From Romanomermis culicivorax (lineage: Eukaryota > Nematoda > Enoplea > Mermithida > Mermithidae): a DNA stretch of 64,000 nucleotides. The stretch lies in NCBI GenBank assembly GCA_963922205.1, contig CAWUHX010000160.1:558001-622000 (forward strand). The letters run 5' to 3'. The translations under genes and the position numbers were made by a program. The number at the start of each line of letters is the position of its first letter. Within the stretch, counting starts at the first letter, position 1. The notes under the pieces were generated by a model. The model did no database searches and was not told where the DNA came from. It was given only the letters and a program-made list of their open reading frames with translations. Below are positions 12,801 through 26,832 of the stretch, piece by piece.

Positions 12801-15800
12801 TTTCAAACGGTATTTCTGATCAAGACGGACTTTTTCGATTTTTGTAAATCAGCAGTGGTAATTTTCAAACTTTTCAAGATTTAAAGATGGCTTTTCTATG
12901 AAATGACTCTAAATTGAAACATGGTAAAAGTAATTCTGTCGTTAGAATTATTTGCATAAAGCTCGTATTGTAAGATTTTTTCCTCAAAACATTTGTACAT
13001 GTTGGGTCTTTACAAACTCGCAATATTATGTGACATATAATTAGCAGTAATCGTGAAAATATGAAATAGTACCTGCTTTTCAGTTTTATTATTTAGAAAC
13101 ATTTCAAGAAAAACAGGATTTCTTCTAGAAACGTTATATCACAGTAATGTGCAGAGTTGTGAGGTTCAATTTTTTGCATTCCATATTTAAATATTCCCAG
13201 TATCGTTCAGAATGTCTTCTGCGTTCAAAATTCACAGACTGGCCCATGAGGTTCGAACTGAAACCGACAGTTTTTGTGCTTTTCATGAATTGTATCATGG
13301 ATTCTCCAAGGATTGAAAACAGTCAAAAAGCTCAATATGAGATAAAAACGCTGGATATCAAAAAAATTTGATGTCCCCAAGGTAAGATTTTTCAAGTAGG
13401 GGTAAAACTGAAAAGCTGCGGAGATAGTGTAGCCAAATGTATACTAAACACGTTATTTTGTCTCAAAATTAGGCAACCAGTTATCAATTTTAAGGACCTT
13501 AGATAGGGGTAATACCCCCCTAATACCCCTCCCTATGGAGCAGTCTACCAAATATAAAGAAATGGGTTCAGAAATAGTGCATATTGTTTCGTCGGCTGAC
13601 TTTTTAACGATTGTGAAGCATTTCTATAGTAATTACATGCTTGACATAAAAGTCAGATTTACAGTAAATCAATATGTGCTAATGTTTGCTGTAATTACAT
13701 GTATGAAATTTCAAATTTTCCATTCCAGAGACTGTCTCTGTGCCAAATGCAACTTGATCGCCGAACGTCAGCGGGTCATGGCCGCCCAAGTAGCCCTGAA
13801 AAGGCAACAGGCGGCCGAAGACGCCATCGCTTTGGGTTTAAGGGTGATGACGGGCGACGCGGACCAAAATTCTGCTTATTTGCCGGCCGGCCCGGTTTGG
13901 GGCGTTTTGGATCCGACAAGAGCCGCGACAGCTGTCGCGCCCGGTGATCGAGGAAGAAATGACGGCGTTGGCGATGAAATTGCGGACGTTAGTCAATTGG
14001 CTACGACTTCGCACAATAATGCTCTACACCAAAGACTAGATTCTTACGATGATAATTCTTCAGAAACGTCACAGGAAGTAATTTGCATTGGCCTTTGACT
14101 TCAGCATGGAACTACTTTAAGCATGAATAATGACTTAAAGTGGAAAATGGGGGTAAAATCTGTTATTTATTGTTTTAAAACATGTTCCCACTTTTTCCTG
14201 TGTCGTTAGCTACTGGAGTGATGAGTCAATCGAAATCTGCAATTAATGATCATTTCCGAAAGTGATGGAAATGTAGCCAATCAGAGGAGTACCAGTCAGC
14301 TGTGTCCCAAACTTTAGTCCCAAACTTTAATTTTTAGAAAAAATAAAAATAAACAGGCTATAACTTACTCGTTAGAAAATTATGTCAAAATAACAGATCT
14401 AAAAATCGTGTGATCTTTATGATGCACTGATCGTTGAAAGCTCATTGATATTGTGATAAAATCCAATCTGTTATATTTTTCATGTGGACAATTTCACATC
14501 CGTAATTTTTAGATTGTAAGAATGGCTTGTAAATGCAAAATTTAATGAAAATATTTGGGATTTTAGGATTTTAGCTCATTGTGGGAAATCATGTTTTTAT
14601 TCCACGTCAGTATGATTAGATTTCGATAACCTGGAAATTTTTCTAAAAAAGACCTGGAAAACCTGGGAAGTCAGAAACTTCAGCTCAGAGCACTGTATCT
14701 ATTGGTTCAATATTTCAAAGGCTTAAAAATTGGCTTCTGCTGACCTTTACACCATTGAACCTATAGAAAGATTCAAACGCATTTTTCATGAAATCCACTC
14801 CTATACTAAAATTTTAGAGAGGTTCACAGGTCCTTTAATACGGTTGGTTTGACCACTATAGAAATTTGGTTTACACCAAAATCTTTAAGTTGCTGCTGCT
14901 GTTTTGAGATTATAGATGTATCGGAAAGCCGGACCCGAAATGAGAGTCGAAATACCCGACCATTTTGTTAGACCTGGACCCGATATTCATAAAATTTTGG
15001 ACCTGATACATCTCTATTTGAGATTAAAAAGGTTGACCTGGCTTAAGCGCGTATGTCAAACCTTTACTAGTGGTGCCCGAATAAACAGCTTGCTCTCTTT
15101 GAAATGCTTTTTAATCATGAAAGTGGAAGTCAGGTATTATTTCATTTGTTTACGATTCGCTGTTGAATCCTATGTAATATACGACCAGAAATTCGTTAGC
15201 CTACGCAACATACTATAAAGAACTTATGAAGGAAAAGACATACAATAAAAAAAAATTTTTGAACCACTTTTTCGTACTTTTTTGGTGAAAATCAAATTTT
15301 TTCTTCATGTCTCCTCTAAAGTTTTGAACAATCGATGACCCTTTGCCCCAAAAAAGTCGCTTGACGCCTTCCCCAGACCTCGGGTCTCCTGTTACATGTA
15401 TGCTTTGGGAGCATTACTTATATTTGGCATTTTGCAATCCACAAGATTTTTATAAAAAAAATAGATTATATAACTGACCGAATCCTGGGCTAATTTTTGT
15501 ATAAATTTGGCACCAGTGACCTTTTTCTATTTGCCCCTCACTAAACGAAATTTCATGATCCATCGAGACGTAATACGTTCTCATGCTTTCTCTGTTTTTT
15601 TCTTCTCTCTTCGTTTTTTATTTATTAGTCTCATTTTAGGATAGCAGATGTCCAAGCAACTGCGAAAAAGTCAAAGAAGAAAACGAGCAATCGACTCCTA
15701 CGGCTGGAAATTCTCCAACAGAAAATTCGCCCACGATTCCTTACCATCAACCGATTTCGAACGCCGGAGATATCCGAACACAAGCGAACGACGCCCCGAT

Positions 15801-16392
15801 CCACGCAGTTCAAAACAAATCTAACCGTCCCGACTCGTTGGACGTCCTGTCGCGCCTCTTCCCCGCCCACCGACCGGAGGTTTTGGAATTAATCTTGGTT
15901 CAGGGTTGCCGGGGCGATTTAGTCAAAGCTATCGAATATTTACTAAGTTTCCAACAAAAATCCGGCGCCGTCGACTCCCCGAAATTCGTTTTTCCGACGC
16001 CGCCGCCCACAAAGTTTTCCGACTCCCCATTTTTCAAAAATGCCGACGTTTCAATCGGAAACAGCGCCGTTGCCGCCGGCCTATTGACACCGACGTTCGG
16101 CAATTTACAATTTCCGATAGCGTATCGAGCGGCACCGGTGGCGTCTCTGGCGTCGCTGATTCGAACGCCACCAGCGTCTGCCTACGACCAACAGCAATGG
16201 TTGTCGAGAAGTTTGCATCAAAATTATGCAAATCAGGGTTTTTTGGCTAATCGATCGATGACCTATCCGCCACCGCAGCAATCATTGCATATCGGGTTCA
16301 ACGTTTTGGATTTGTTGAAGAACGAAGATCGTAAAAAACGGGATCGATCGCCATCGACTGTCAATGATGAAAGTTCGAAATCTGCTGAGTAG
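9898..16392 (+). CDS. dmrt: DMRT transcription factor with DM and DMA domains (complete, 3 exons)
   Basis: Exons: 9898-10031, 13729-14077 and 15640-16392 (TAG), with GT-AG junctions and matching phases; 411 residues. The start ATG follows an in-frame TAG at 9850-9852. Residues 20 to about 75 form the intertwined CCHC/HCCC zinc-binding DM domain: [20 protein letters not shown], split by the first intron exactly before [20 protein letters not shown]. It binds the minor groove of DNA. Residues about 225-265 form the DMA motif ([20 protein letters not shown] then [11 protein letters not shown]). DM plus DMA places it in the DMRTA/DMRT3/4/5, insect dmrt93B/99B and nematode dmd-4 group, which acts in neural and sexual differentiation. 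The C-terminus is rich in Pro, Ser and Gln with no recognised domain. Introns are large (3.7 and 1.6 kb) and hold transposons. I cannot decide the exact orthologue. Confidence 0.93.
10032..13728 (+). other. Large first intron of the DMRT gene, splitting the DM domain
   Basis: GT at 10032 and AG at 13727-13728 bound it; the split codon AA|A restores Lys-Asp-Cys in the DM domain. It contains one intact MITE (11755-12175), a fragment of the dispersed GAAATGCTTGTAAATA-type repeat near 13036-13125, and a G/C-run tract with GGGGTAATACCCCCC near 13500-13530. No other exon is apparent. Confidence 0.8.
11755..12175 (+). mobile_element. Intact CATACATGTAA-family MITE with 8-bp TSD
   Basis: It begins CATACATGTAACGGGGCCCC and ends CCCAATTACATGTATG; the TIR is CATACATGTAA/TTACATGTATG. 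The perfect 8-bp duplication GTAAAAAG lies at 11747-11754 and 12176-12183. Internally it carries GGCGCCAAGGGCCGAGAAAA (a mutated form of the GGCGCGAAGCGCC hairpin) at about 11949 and a 17-bp inverted pair built on CCATATGGCTAGCCAT. It is 421 bp long with no coding capacity. The CA...TG ends and 8-bp duplication suggest a hAT-type transposase, which is inference. Confidence 0.9.
14911..15016. mobile_element. Minimal 106-bp hAT-like MITE (short form of the 944-1644 family)
   Basis: It starts TATAGATGTATCGG and ends CTGATACATCTCTA, with the perfect 8-bp duplication TTTGAGAT at 14903-14910 and 15017-15024. The interior (GGACCCGAAAT, ACCCGACCATTTTGTTAGAC, CCCGATATTCATAAAATTTT) matches the repeated end segments of the 701-bp element at 944-1644. 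It may be an internal deletion product formed across those direct repeats. Confidence 0.85.
15240..15402 (-). mobile_element. CATACATGTAA-family MITE, 5' half, reversed
   Basis: Read on the minus strand it starts CATACATGTAACAGGAGACC, followed by CGAGGTCTGGGGAAGGCG and AAGCGACTTTTTTGGGGC. The 3' half with the double hairpin is absent, so it is a truncated copy. The left boundary is approximate. Confidence 0.7.
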
Positions 16393-19300
16393 ACAAAAAA
16401 ATGAAGATGTAAAATTTTTGCTAGAGTTCGTTTTTTATAAGATATTTTTTAGTCGGACGCAAACATCTTTTTCCTGTCTCCAAAATCTTTTTTATACGAC
16501 CATACAAAACTTTTCGACACAAAAGTTGTTAAGGATGAGTTGAGTTACATCCAAAATTTGCAGCTCTTTACTATGAGAGCGGTTGAGCAGAAAATGACAA
16601 AAATATGAAATAGTGCTTGGGTGCAGCATTTTTAAGCAAACAAACTAAAGTTGAGAGCTTCGGCTTTTATTCCTTCATGTCTCTACTGATCTCGTTTAGG
16701 TAGATTATCAAACATTTGGCTCGATTAAAGCACAGCCAAAACTTGGAAAATTTTTGTCGAAAACCACTGATTTTAAATTGCATTGTGTACATGTTCACTG
16801 AACGATCATTTGTGCGTGACTTTCGTGTTTCTAAAGTTGATTCGAAAACATGCTGACTTAAATTTTATTCGTATTTTTTCATAAATATGATCCAATTCAT
16901 TCACAAAAACTATATAGGATTTTTGCTCAATGAATTTGTTTTACTGTCTCTATTTAGATTATTTTTCGGATTTAATGATCAGGAAAATTTTGCTTCATAC
17001 ATGCGTGTAAATTGTAAATTTGGGTAATGTTGAGTGAGGAAGATGCACGAACTTATTCCTGTCGACTCGATTGCAAATTTTTTCCCGATCAAAATCCTTC
17101 GAACTCTGATAACGAAAATGCCCTTTGAGGATCACAAACGACTTAAAGCCTTCGCATTCACACAGAATATTCGAACTTTATCGCTTATGTTTCATTTTTA
17201 GTATTAGATTTGAAATCGTATAGACTTGTAACTTTTATCTAACGTTCCTCTGTTTTACTTAATTGTTAGTTTTTTGTTTATACTTGTTCTCTCTTCCTTC
17301 AGAATGACGTGCTTCAGGGATTTTTAAGATTATTAATTGCTTAACATATCGTTCATGGTGGCATGATGTATTTTCAACTAATAAAGGAATTAGAAAACGA
17401 CGAGACCCTTATTGTCAAGTATCGTGAGCTATGCAGTCTCAGTTGTTAATGTAAACTTTCATTCTTACCGTGTGTTCAAGGATTTTCTCATTATTTTTTG
17501 GTTTGAAGTGCCATGTTTCAAAACACCAATTTTTTGCCGCAAACTTGGCATGCCGTATATCTCGTCGAGAACTACTCAAAAATAATTATGTATAATTTAC
17601 GTACATTTTTGATGCAGTTGTGGTCCTTTGGAATTGGGCTTTATCATTAGAATTTCTTTGTTGCTGGTCGTTATTTATCTGAATTTCAGTGACTAAATTG
17701 TTAAAATTAGACCTCATACACTTTCTCTTTCTGTGCAAAATTTTAGAAATACGTATATATAAATCATATCGATATATACTCGCTATTATAAAACCAGTTT
17801 GGCTACAAAGCGTGAAAAATTGAATCTTTCCATATGTACTGTTCATCATAGTGTATTTGTACCAAAATTTTCGCCCGCCAAAAAGCGGGCTGTCCTTTTA
17901 CAATAGAAAGCCGGTTTTGCACACTTTGGGCAATTTTACAGTCGTCATGTGGTTACATAACTTTTTTATTTTGAGTAAATCTGTCAGTTTCAGTTTTTTC
18001 CTTTTTTAGAATGTTGGTGTTTTACAACAATTGACGTGAATTGTATGGCTTTAATTTCTTGATTGTTTTTGAAATTATTGACTCTGGTTTCGAGCTCTAT
18101 ATCAAGACGAAAAAACATTTTGTTGATATGAGGAAAAATCTGGTTCATGAGCATCTTGATTTTGTTTCAAAATGTCAATTTTTTCCAAATGATTCTTGAT
18201 GCGCTCTAAAATGACATTCAACAGGTAGAAATTAACATAACTTTTTTGTTGATAAGGTGGAATATTTCTAGAGTAATTGTATAGTAGTCGTCAGGACTCT
18301 TGAATTTTTAGAACCGTTTTTGAGTTTTTTCGAATTTTACGTTTTCATTTCTACGTTTCGTTGTTTTTTCTTTATTTTATTTTTTGGTTTTCAATTTGTT
18401 CTTCTCTCACTCCGCTTTTTCTAAAGCGTTATGTGCTATAAGAAAAATTTTGCTGTAGAATCACATGAAATTTGGTAAATGATTAATGATTCAATCCGCA
18501 AATATCATTATCATGATGTTCAAACTTTCTTCATATTAATTCAGCATCGAATGATGAAAATGACGTAAACAAAAGATACTGACCAATAAGTCATTTCGTG
18601 CTTGCCATAAGGAAATGTTCGAATTTGACTTTATGAACGCTCCGCTGATTTTTTCTTTCCTTACATATCCCTTGTGATAGAATCAAAAAACAAATAAAAC
18701 TAAAAATTTTTGGTGATCTTTAATGTTTAAAAAACTTAATCTGAAATATTAAATGGTCTGAATTTCTAAGTACCCTGATAAAGATGACGAGTGTGGAACT
18801 TATTTATAAATTTACGAAATAGAAAATTATTGTTTGAATTTGCATAATTGCAATTTTCGCCTTTAGCTTCGGACGAAAATAATTTGATTTTGTCGATTGA
18901 TCGATATGCACGATATATTTCTTGAAAATCGACGACAAAATTGTATGATTAGATCAACACATCGTCAGCAAGTAAAATATGGAAAGGCCAATCTGATATT
19001 ATACAAACTTTAATCCCCACTCCGTCAAAAATGATGGTACACCTATTTTAAGCATTTTTTGAATAGACTGCAACGAGACTTGTCGATTGGTACCCAATTT
19101 GTTGCATTTTCAAAAAAGCTTCCTTGTAGTGAAAATTCACTATTGAGTCGATTAACACCTTACGTGAGGTCAAAACATCCTCACGCCGGTGTAAGATTAG
19201 AGATCAAAAGTTTTATTGTGTATGGGCTTTGAGTACTCAGTGTTACTCAAGAATTTTCAAATTGGATGCGGAATAACATGTTTTTCAGGTGGTTATTCTT

Positions 19301-22300
19301 TGGACTTCCACAATGAGAATTAAACGAGTACTTTGAACTTTTAATACACAGTGCGTCATATACATTCAGCAATCCTGGAAAATATGAGCAGTTTGCTTAT
19401 CTGCTTAATTTTCTTTTCGTCAAGTATCATTTTTTTCTAATTTCTAATCGAAAATCCCACATTCTAATGTGGCTTGCAAAATTTATCAACTGTCCTCCTC
19501 TCATCATTTCTTGCCCTATCATTTTTCTCGCGGCACCTACTACCCTCTCATTAATTAAAACCTGGCTAAAAAATGCAATTAGATTCTTGTGGAAAATGTC
19601 ACAACCCGTGTTCGTGTCTCAGTGCACGAAAAAAATGCAACTTTCCTTGATTATGAGCCAAAAAATATGCTTTGATAGAAACATGTGTGCGTTTTTTCCA
19701 GGAAACCTATTCTCATTTATAATAAAACTGCATATGCAACAAAAAATCTTAAGTCACTCGAATTAGTTCTCGCTGCTCAATTATCATCATTTTTTATATT
19801 GCGTAATAAGAAAAAATACTTCATTTTACTTAGTCAATTTGAAACATATGTGAGTGTGCTTATTTTTTCTTTTGTGTGAAAGAAACTGTAATTGGAAACT
19901 CACGCCACACGCGTCAATATGGGATTACAAAAAATTAGAATCTGCTGTTGCATAATTAGCCTCGAAGAAAAAAAGAGAAGCAACTAGCGTGCTCATCATT
20001 TGACATTTAATAATAGAATGTTACACTGTAAGACTGATGGCAAGATTAGTCAAGTTCCTGGTGAGTTTTCGATTATCCTACGCGATAAAAGATGAAGTTT
20101 ATTTATTATTTTGAAGAACTTATTCACCAGTTTGCTTTTTGCTCCATTTTCATCACTTTCTCAACTGAAACATAATCCTATCTGTTTTTTTAGTTTTTCC
20201 AAAGGTTGACGTTTTTCATTGCCTCATATTTCTGCACATTTGTTCACCTATGGATATCATTTCTTATAAAGTAAGAAAATTTAACTAAAGTATACTTTTT
20301 CATGTCTTTCACCTTTGTTTTTCAGCAAATTCCTCAAAATTCTAATTTTACAACATATTTTCTCTATCAGATTTGCTGTTCAGAGCGAATTTACTTTCTA
20401 CGAGTATTCCGTATCCTGAAAAATATCTTCTATAGAACATCTTTTTGAATGCGTTTTAGTAGTGTCCAAATCAGTCCTTTGAGTTGCAGTTATTGTTTTC
20501 TGTGTCAGTCTGTGGTTATACTACTGTAGCTTATAGGTACCAAAGTTCAACATCGTTTTTAAAAGAATAAAAAATGGCAATTGTATTTATAACATAAGAA
20601 TTCATTTTTTCCTACTAAATCAGCGGGCAGTAGAAGACGACATATGAAAAAATGAACGATAGTTGGACTTTTTCTACAATTTTATCACCGCGACATTTTA
20701 TTAATTTACCATAATAAACGTTAAGCCTATGGGCCTAAAACACGACCGATATGTATATCAAATATATTAAAAAATTTTTTGGTGGTAAATTTTTAGAAAA
20801 TTAATTGTTCAATTTTAGTTGTAAGAAACACTTACAGTAAAAGGTGGTGGAAATTGGCCAGCCGCTTACTTTCCGAGCAATCGTGTCGTAGCTAAATGCG
20901 AGTGAAATTTCAATTCATTAAACTGCAGGCCCGAGAATGATTCGACCATTATAATATAAATTTAAATGAATTTTCGCTCTGAGTTTTCGATTGTCGATTC
21001 GTGTAAATCTTTTATAAGTAAAAGTCGCAGGAATTTTGAGAAAAAAACTACTGATTCCATGCGAACATGTTTTTTTTGGAGTTTTAGCATTGCTGAACTT
21101 TCAAAATATTTGCACACGTTGGATCATGTGGCACACTTTTTTTTCAAAAACCTCATTTCCATTTCAGTTGGAATTTTCAACATTGCATAATTTACTATTA
21201 ATTATTTCACTCATTAGGCTTATCACTTTTTTCATGGATTTTTTAAAATCATGCATTAGGATACTCCTAATAAATAACATAACATTTTGTTTGTTTATCA
21301 TTTTCGATGCTCTTATCAGCGGGTGGCTCACAAAACTAAAAAATAGTCGTATAAAAAGTATACAAATCGAAAACGAAAATGTATACATTTTTTGCTGATT
21401 TCCGCTTTTGCAAAAAAGTGAGTTAGAGAAATTAAGGCCTGCGGAAACCCACCAAAAACGCCCATCTCGCTTATAAATAAATAATAAGCGACTCAATTTT
21501 TAATTCATTGTGTTCTTATCATCAGCAAATTTGCTTTGAGCATGTGTTTATATTTTTTATGCGTTTTATTGTTATTACCCCCTTCCCAAAAACTTCCGAG
21601 GCGAATTTTTTAAAAAGCCGTAAAAATTGGTAAAAAAATTGTTTACCAACTTTTTGAAACTAGCCGCTTTATATTTCATACCCGAGCCAGAGAAGTATAT
21701 TTATTTATCTGTTTTCCATTCAAAGAGAAAATTCTTGCTGCAATTTTAATTATCTTGGCTTTTTTATTCTGTGGGAAGAAGAGTGAGTTGTTCCTATTTT
21801 TGTCTTTGCGTTTCATCAAAGAACCCTCGCTTACTAATTAATTGGCAACATTTTTGTATCATTTTTCTCACCGCGTGAACTCTACACGTCGCAGAGAAAA
21901 AAAACATTCGGCCGTTTTTTGTACGACAAAAAATGCGAAATATTCTGCATATTCGCCTAGTAATTAACGCGAAAAAAGTTTTTGAATAGAAATTTAGTAA
22001 AAAATGACCCTCTAAAGTAGTAAATTTGATGAGTAATTATTACGAAAACCGGTTTCCAATTTTTCTTCAAAAGTGAAAGACGAAAGGTATTCAGTTTGAA
22101 AAGCGTGTTTTTTACTATGGTTATTTTTTCCAAGATTTCGTTGACGAGAGTAAGACAAAAATCTGTTTGCTAAAATTTTCAGAAGTAATATACTTTCTTC
22201 CATGTTTATTGTGAAATTTTTATTATTTTCCAAAATTTTTCAAATATAAGATAATCAAATAATTTTTATCAATAGATTTTTAAATCTAATAAACTTTTTA

Positions 22301-24598
22301 GAGATGCGTAAAAATGCTTTGCAGATCAATTGATTTAATAGTCGGTCACATATTTTTTAGGATCTTTTTTAGGACATTGATGGAAACGTGACTCAGGAAT
22401 TTCAAATAAAATTTCATTTGGAGCACTGATACTAAAGACTTATGTTAATTAGGAAGATGGAAATTCAAACGCAACCCTGCTGCAGTGCTTTGTTTTTCCG
22501 TCATTGTATTTAATTCAAGTCGTACAGTATTTTATACTACTGTAAACATAGTCTTCCAAATTATATTCGCCATACTTTCCATATTTTGAAAAGATAAATT
22601 GCAAAAATTATAATCAGCAGTCTCTTCTTTGTTGCGTTTCTGATTCTTAGCTTACTGTAGCGATAACCAACCAAAAAACGAGTACACTTACACGTGCGAC
22701 ATTTCCATTGTTATCGAGAGTATCCTGGCAACTGGATAGAAAAATAGATGTACAATAGTCGTAAACATCAATACAAAAATTTAATTGTTCACTTTGAGCA
22801 ATTTCAGTCCGAAAAAATGTTTTTTTATAATGTTTAGCTATCAAAAGCACTTACAGTCTATTTTTCAGATAAATTATGTGCAGTATGGTAAGATGTGTGT
22901 TTGACGTCAGCAAAGGTGCATATTGTTTCACCAGAAAATTTCTTATTCTACTGTAGTTATTTGCATGTGTTAAACTTTCAATTTGGGTGACTTTTTGTTT
23001 AAAGTTTTCCGTGATACACAAAAAATCCAGAAATTTTTTCGCCAATAATCAAGATCGGAAAAGTTTCTACAGATTTTTTTGCATGTCAGATAAATTCAGG
23101 CTTTCTACGAATCACACGGAGAGGGTCTTAAGAGCACTCTTTCTCCTAATACATGTATCTGTTATTTAGCAACACCAATAAATACGTAATTGATTGTAGG
23201 AAACAAGGTGCACATACAATATAATGAGATACTTACTGTATACAGTCGAGGAGTTATAGAGCGCATTTTTAAAGTAATTGGTCGGGGTACTAGATGGTAC
23301 GTTTTTTTGCGGTTTGTTTTTTTTTCTTGGCGTAGGCTTTCTCTTATCGATCGCGAACCACACACACGTGTAGAAGTATACTCTATATACTTTATATAGT
23401 ACCGTATTAGTACAAAAATTTCTAATGGACAGACGAGTGTAGACTGGATAGATGGATGTAGACTGTCACTTTTGTACTATTACAAAAGAGCTGGATTTGA
23501 TATGCAGGCATTTCTATCCTTTTCTTTCTTTCTATACGAGAAAGAGGGGGAATTGAGGGAGAGAGAGCTCCAGACGTCAATTTTCCCCGTTTTCGCTTGA
23601 TACATTATCAACTACTGGAAATCGAGGGTCAAAGCCTTTCGCTTCGATAGGTAGTAAATTATTTGTCTTGATAAAAATTTTTTATGCAAATGAGGCAGCT
23701 AACGCACAATCTCGTGTCTTGTATATTGATGAACTTTTCATACCACTGGGTTTTCATTCACTGTAAGATTGTGACTTTCAGTTGCAAAATTTGCATTCGG
23801 TTGTGTAGTATTTTTTTATGAAATAATCTTTAGAAACTTTATTTTTGAACATTATCAACGTGAATCTTCAACCGTTTACTGTAGTTCAATCGCATCATCA
23901 TGACCGCTAGCCAATGCTGTTTGAAGTTATTGCCTTTTGACGATTTTTCACCTCCTTGCTTTTGGGTTAGATTCTATACCATGAGTCGTTTGTGTTTAAC
24001 CAGATATCAAACATGGCTTCCAGTTTTTCGCGGCGTGCAAACTATTGCGATTCCGATTCTGAACAGAAATGCGCATTGTCCACATCGGGAAAATTGTAAA
24101 TATATATAACACTGGTTATCTATTGTGCAATATTACTGCAGTCGTTGCCGACGTCACTGATTTAACTTATCACATGACCAATACATCTTAACATGAGAAT
24201 TTTTAATTTCTATGCAAATCAGTCAACTGTTAGCAGACGTCAATCTATGTTGCATGGAACGAAAAAATATGCTTCCAAAAATTGACTGTAGCGGCTAGGC
24301 AAACAACTTGAGAGAAAAATATGTCCACATGCACTGTGTGTATTTCATCTGCAAAGGGATTCCTTTATCTGCCGCTCATTTTAAAATAAATGGACTACGG
24401 CCAATCATGGTCTGTTCTCGTTGTTCCTCAGTTCTTTTTCGAGAATGTTCCAAACTTGTTCACATAATTAGTATTTTCTACTACAGTCATTTTACTTTAA
24501 TCTCGGAATACAAAAAAAGTCTGGCGGAAACTTATGCCAACATTTTTTCCCCAACGTAATATTTTATATGATCACAAATCACTTTTCAAAAAACATCA
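16393..24598. other. DMRT 3' flank and gene-free DNA
   Basis: No exon could be supported on either strand. A canonical AATAAA in ACTAATAAAGG near 17380 is a candidate DMRT poly(A) signal, about 1 kb after the stop; nearer variants cannot be excluded. The sequence is plain AT-rich DNA with few obvious transposon ends. Open frames such as 19467-19766 and 21036-21398 lack recognisable domains and have a composition typical of chance frames in T-rich DNA. Confidence 0.5.
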
Positions 24599-24821
24599 GG
24601 AGCCGATTTCATGAAACAGACTTAAGCTCCAGCTGAGCTGTAGCTTAAGCTATAGCTTACCTCTGTGTGTTATACTATTGCCGTTAAGACGCAGCTTAGC
24701 CGCAGCTTAACTTTCTCGATAGTGGACGTTTTGTGTTTCTGCTGGCATGGCACATGGAGTTAAGCTACAGCTTAAGCTGCAAGTCAGCTGGAGCTAAAGT
24801 CTGTTTGATGAAACTGGCCCC
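24599..24821. mobile_element. AGCT-rich palindromic element, copy 2
   Basis: The ends are GGAGCCGATTTCATGAAACA and TGTTTGATGAAACTGGCCCC, inverted copies of each other. The interior alternates TTAAGCTCCAGCTGAGCTG, TAGCTTAAGCTATAGCTTA and their complements, so it forms a near-continuous hairpin of about 220 nt. No coding frame is present. Confidence 0.8.
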
Positions 24822-26832
24822 AGCTCTGAAAGCGTATCGTCGTCGCGTGCAATTTTTCTCTCCATATAAACTCTTGATTACCAGATAATACTGCCAGTTC
24901 AAAAGTTTACTTTCAGAACAAATGTGTATACTACTAGTCATCGTAAAAATACGAAAACATTCAGCAGGTTGCCTGTAACATGTAAATTAGGCTCTATCAA
25001 CAGTAGCTGTTTATCCGCGCTTTATCTTCTCACGCCCCGTTTCACTGCATAATTGGACAGGCTAATGACAAAAGTGTCAACTTTCTATATAATACTATAA
25101 TTTTTTTTGTATGATTCAGTTTTTTCAGCCTAAAAGGGAATCTCGTTTTTCGCAACAACATAATGCATTGTGCTATGCCCCAGTAGTTACAGTACGATAC
25201 AGTAAAAAGTAGAAGCATGTACTAGCCACATTTCATAATTGTGATTGAGCAAAAAAATTGACGGGTTTTGTGATTGCATGCGGGTAAATACTTGAATAGT
25301 GATAATTGCGTATTGAGTGAATGTGTGATACACTTAAAGTCACGATTTTTCCATGTGACTGTGGCAAATTCTTGTAATTTACATTTGTCTAATATGGTCC
25401 GCATTTTTGGTTAACACTGAGTTCATTGTGGTTCTCATCTCCTTGAATAGAAAAGTTATCCTATGACTGAACTATAGCGGAAAAATGGCAAAAATTGTAT
25501 ATATGTATACGAGTCTATAGCTTTTACTGTAGAATTTTCTTCTGAATAAATTCTTAACGTTAGTTGAGTATGCTCACCAACTTCCAGTTCAACGCGACAT
25601 ATAGTTGAGCAGGCAAATCGTAAAAATGTCAGATGGCAATTCAAGTTTTATTATTTACAAGCATTTCAAGGAAAACGGATTTTTCGCTAGAACCTCGTAT
25701 CACAAGGAACGGCAAATTTGTGGGTCGAGCCATCTCAAAATATGACATGCAGATTTATGGATTTTCGATTTTTTAAGATTTTCATTTCTGAAAATTTCAT
25801 ATTCACTACTCAGAGTTTGAGCTTTTGCAGATTTACAACGACATCAAATCAATTGGTGGACGCTGAGACCATTCCTCGATCTCAGTGTGACACATACGAA
25901 ATGTACATCATATTCTTATGTTCTTCTCTTTTAGTGAAAATTCTCTGGGAAATACAATAAGTCTAACATGATTTGACTTGCTAAACATGTTCCATATTGG
26001 AATTTCTAATCATTTGACATTTTGACATGGACAGTCCCTCTCTCGAAGCAAATGTAATTTTTCTTTAACTCCGAATTCGAATTTTTTATGCTTCAATCAA
26101 AAGAAGACTTTCGGAAAGATAAAACAACACCTGAGAGTGCGATGTCACATGTTTTCTTGATTGCTTCTTCAAAGTCTTGAAGCAACATATCATAAAAAGA
26201 TCAATATTTCGTCATACAGGTGAGATGACCTTAGATCCGATACTTTCTCCTCTCTGGAAAAAATTATAAGGTTTCTGCTGATCTTTGCAATGCTTATGTA
26301 TATGCAGGATCGAAAAAACGCATCAATTATGCTGCCGAACAGTTTCGACATCACATCGTCATCATCGTCGTCGTCGTCGTTTTTTCTTTTCGTCGTTAAT
26401 TTAGCTTCTTTTTCATAATAATTTGACCTTTTTTGGATTAAGGGTAATTTTTATTTTCCCTATAATTAGCACGTTTATAGCAATGTGAGTGGCCACTTTT
26501 GGTGGAAATTTGTATGAATTTCAGTCACTTGACGCGACTCGTTTCCACAACAAGTTATCCTCATATGAATATGCTATCTGTAAATGACACAATTGCCTCT
26601 GTTTTGATGTTAGCTGATATCATTTGAAGATGACAACAACGATTAAGAAAAAAAATTTCTCACCTCTAACCTTTAGACCATGATGTGTTTAGTCCTCCTA
26701 CGATACCTCGTCAACGGGATTTCCATTACCTGATCATGTGATGCTGTTTTTTACTTCTCGTGTCACTCGATGCGTAAAATTGGCAGATATAGTATTCAGT
26801 ACTATGAAACCTTTCACGTGTCTAGGAGTACA
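24822..26832. other. Gene-free stretch
   Basis: No gene is supported. A copy of the dispersed repeat TTTACAAGCATTTCAAGGAA lies around 25637-25700, and a short (TCG)n microsatellite lies near 26356-26380. Confidence 0.5.

Larger units (their letters stand above)
14078..15639 (+). other. Second intron of the DMRT gene
   Basis: It runs from GTAATTTG after ...SQE to TTTTAG before 15640. It contains the 106-bp hAT MITE at 14911-15016 and a reverse-oriented 5' half of a CATACATGTAA-family element at about 15240-15402. Nothing else is recognised. Confidence 0.8.

Noticed and set aside
13535..13728. N-terminal extension of the DMRT exon 2 frame before the AG at 13728
   Set aside because: It is intron: the phase and the DM domain demand the acceptor at 13727-13728.
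14078..14098. Frame read-through after DMRT exon 2 to a stop at 14098
   Set aside because: A GTAATT donor in phase 0 joins to the DMA exon at 15640, which completes the family architecture.
17878..17900. Small GCCCGC...GCGGGC hairpin resembling a bacterial terminator
   Set aside because: Isolated in eukaryotic intergenic DNA; no associated transcript or repeat family is apparent.
23900..24109. Cys/His-bearing 69-residue open frame
   Set aside because: No complete zinc-finger spacing, no flanking splice logic and no homology I recognise.
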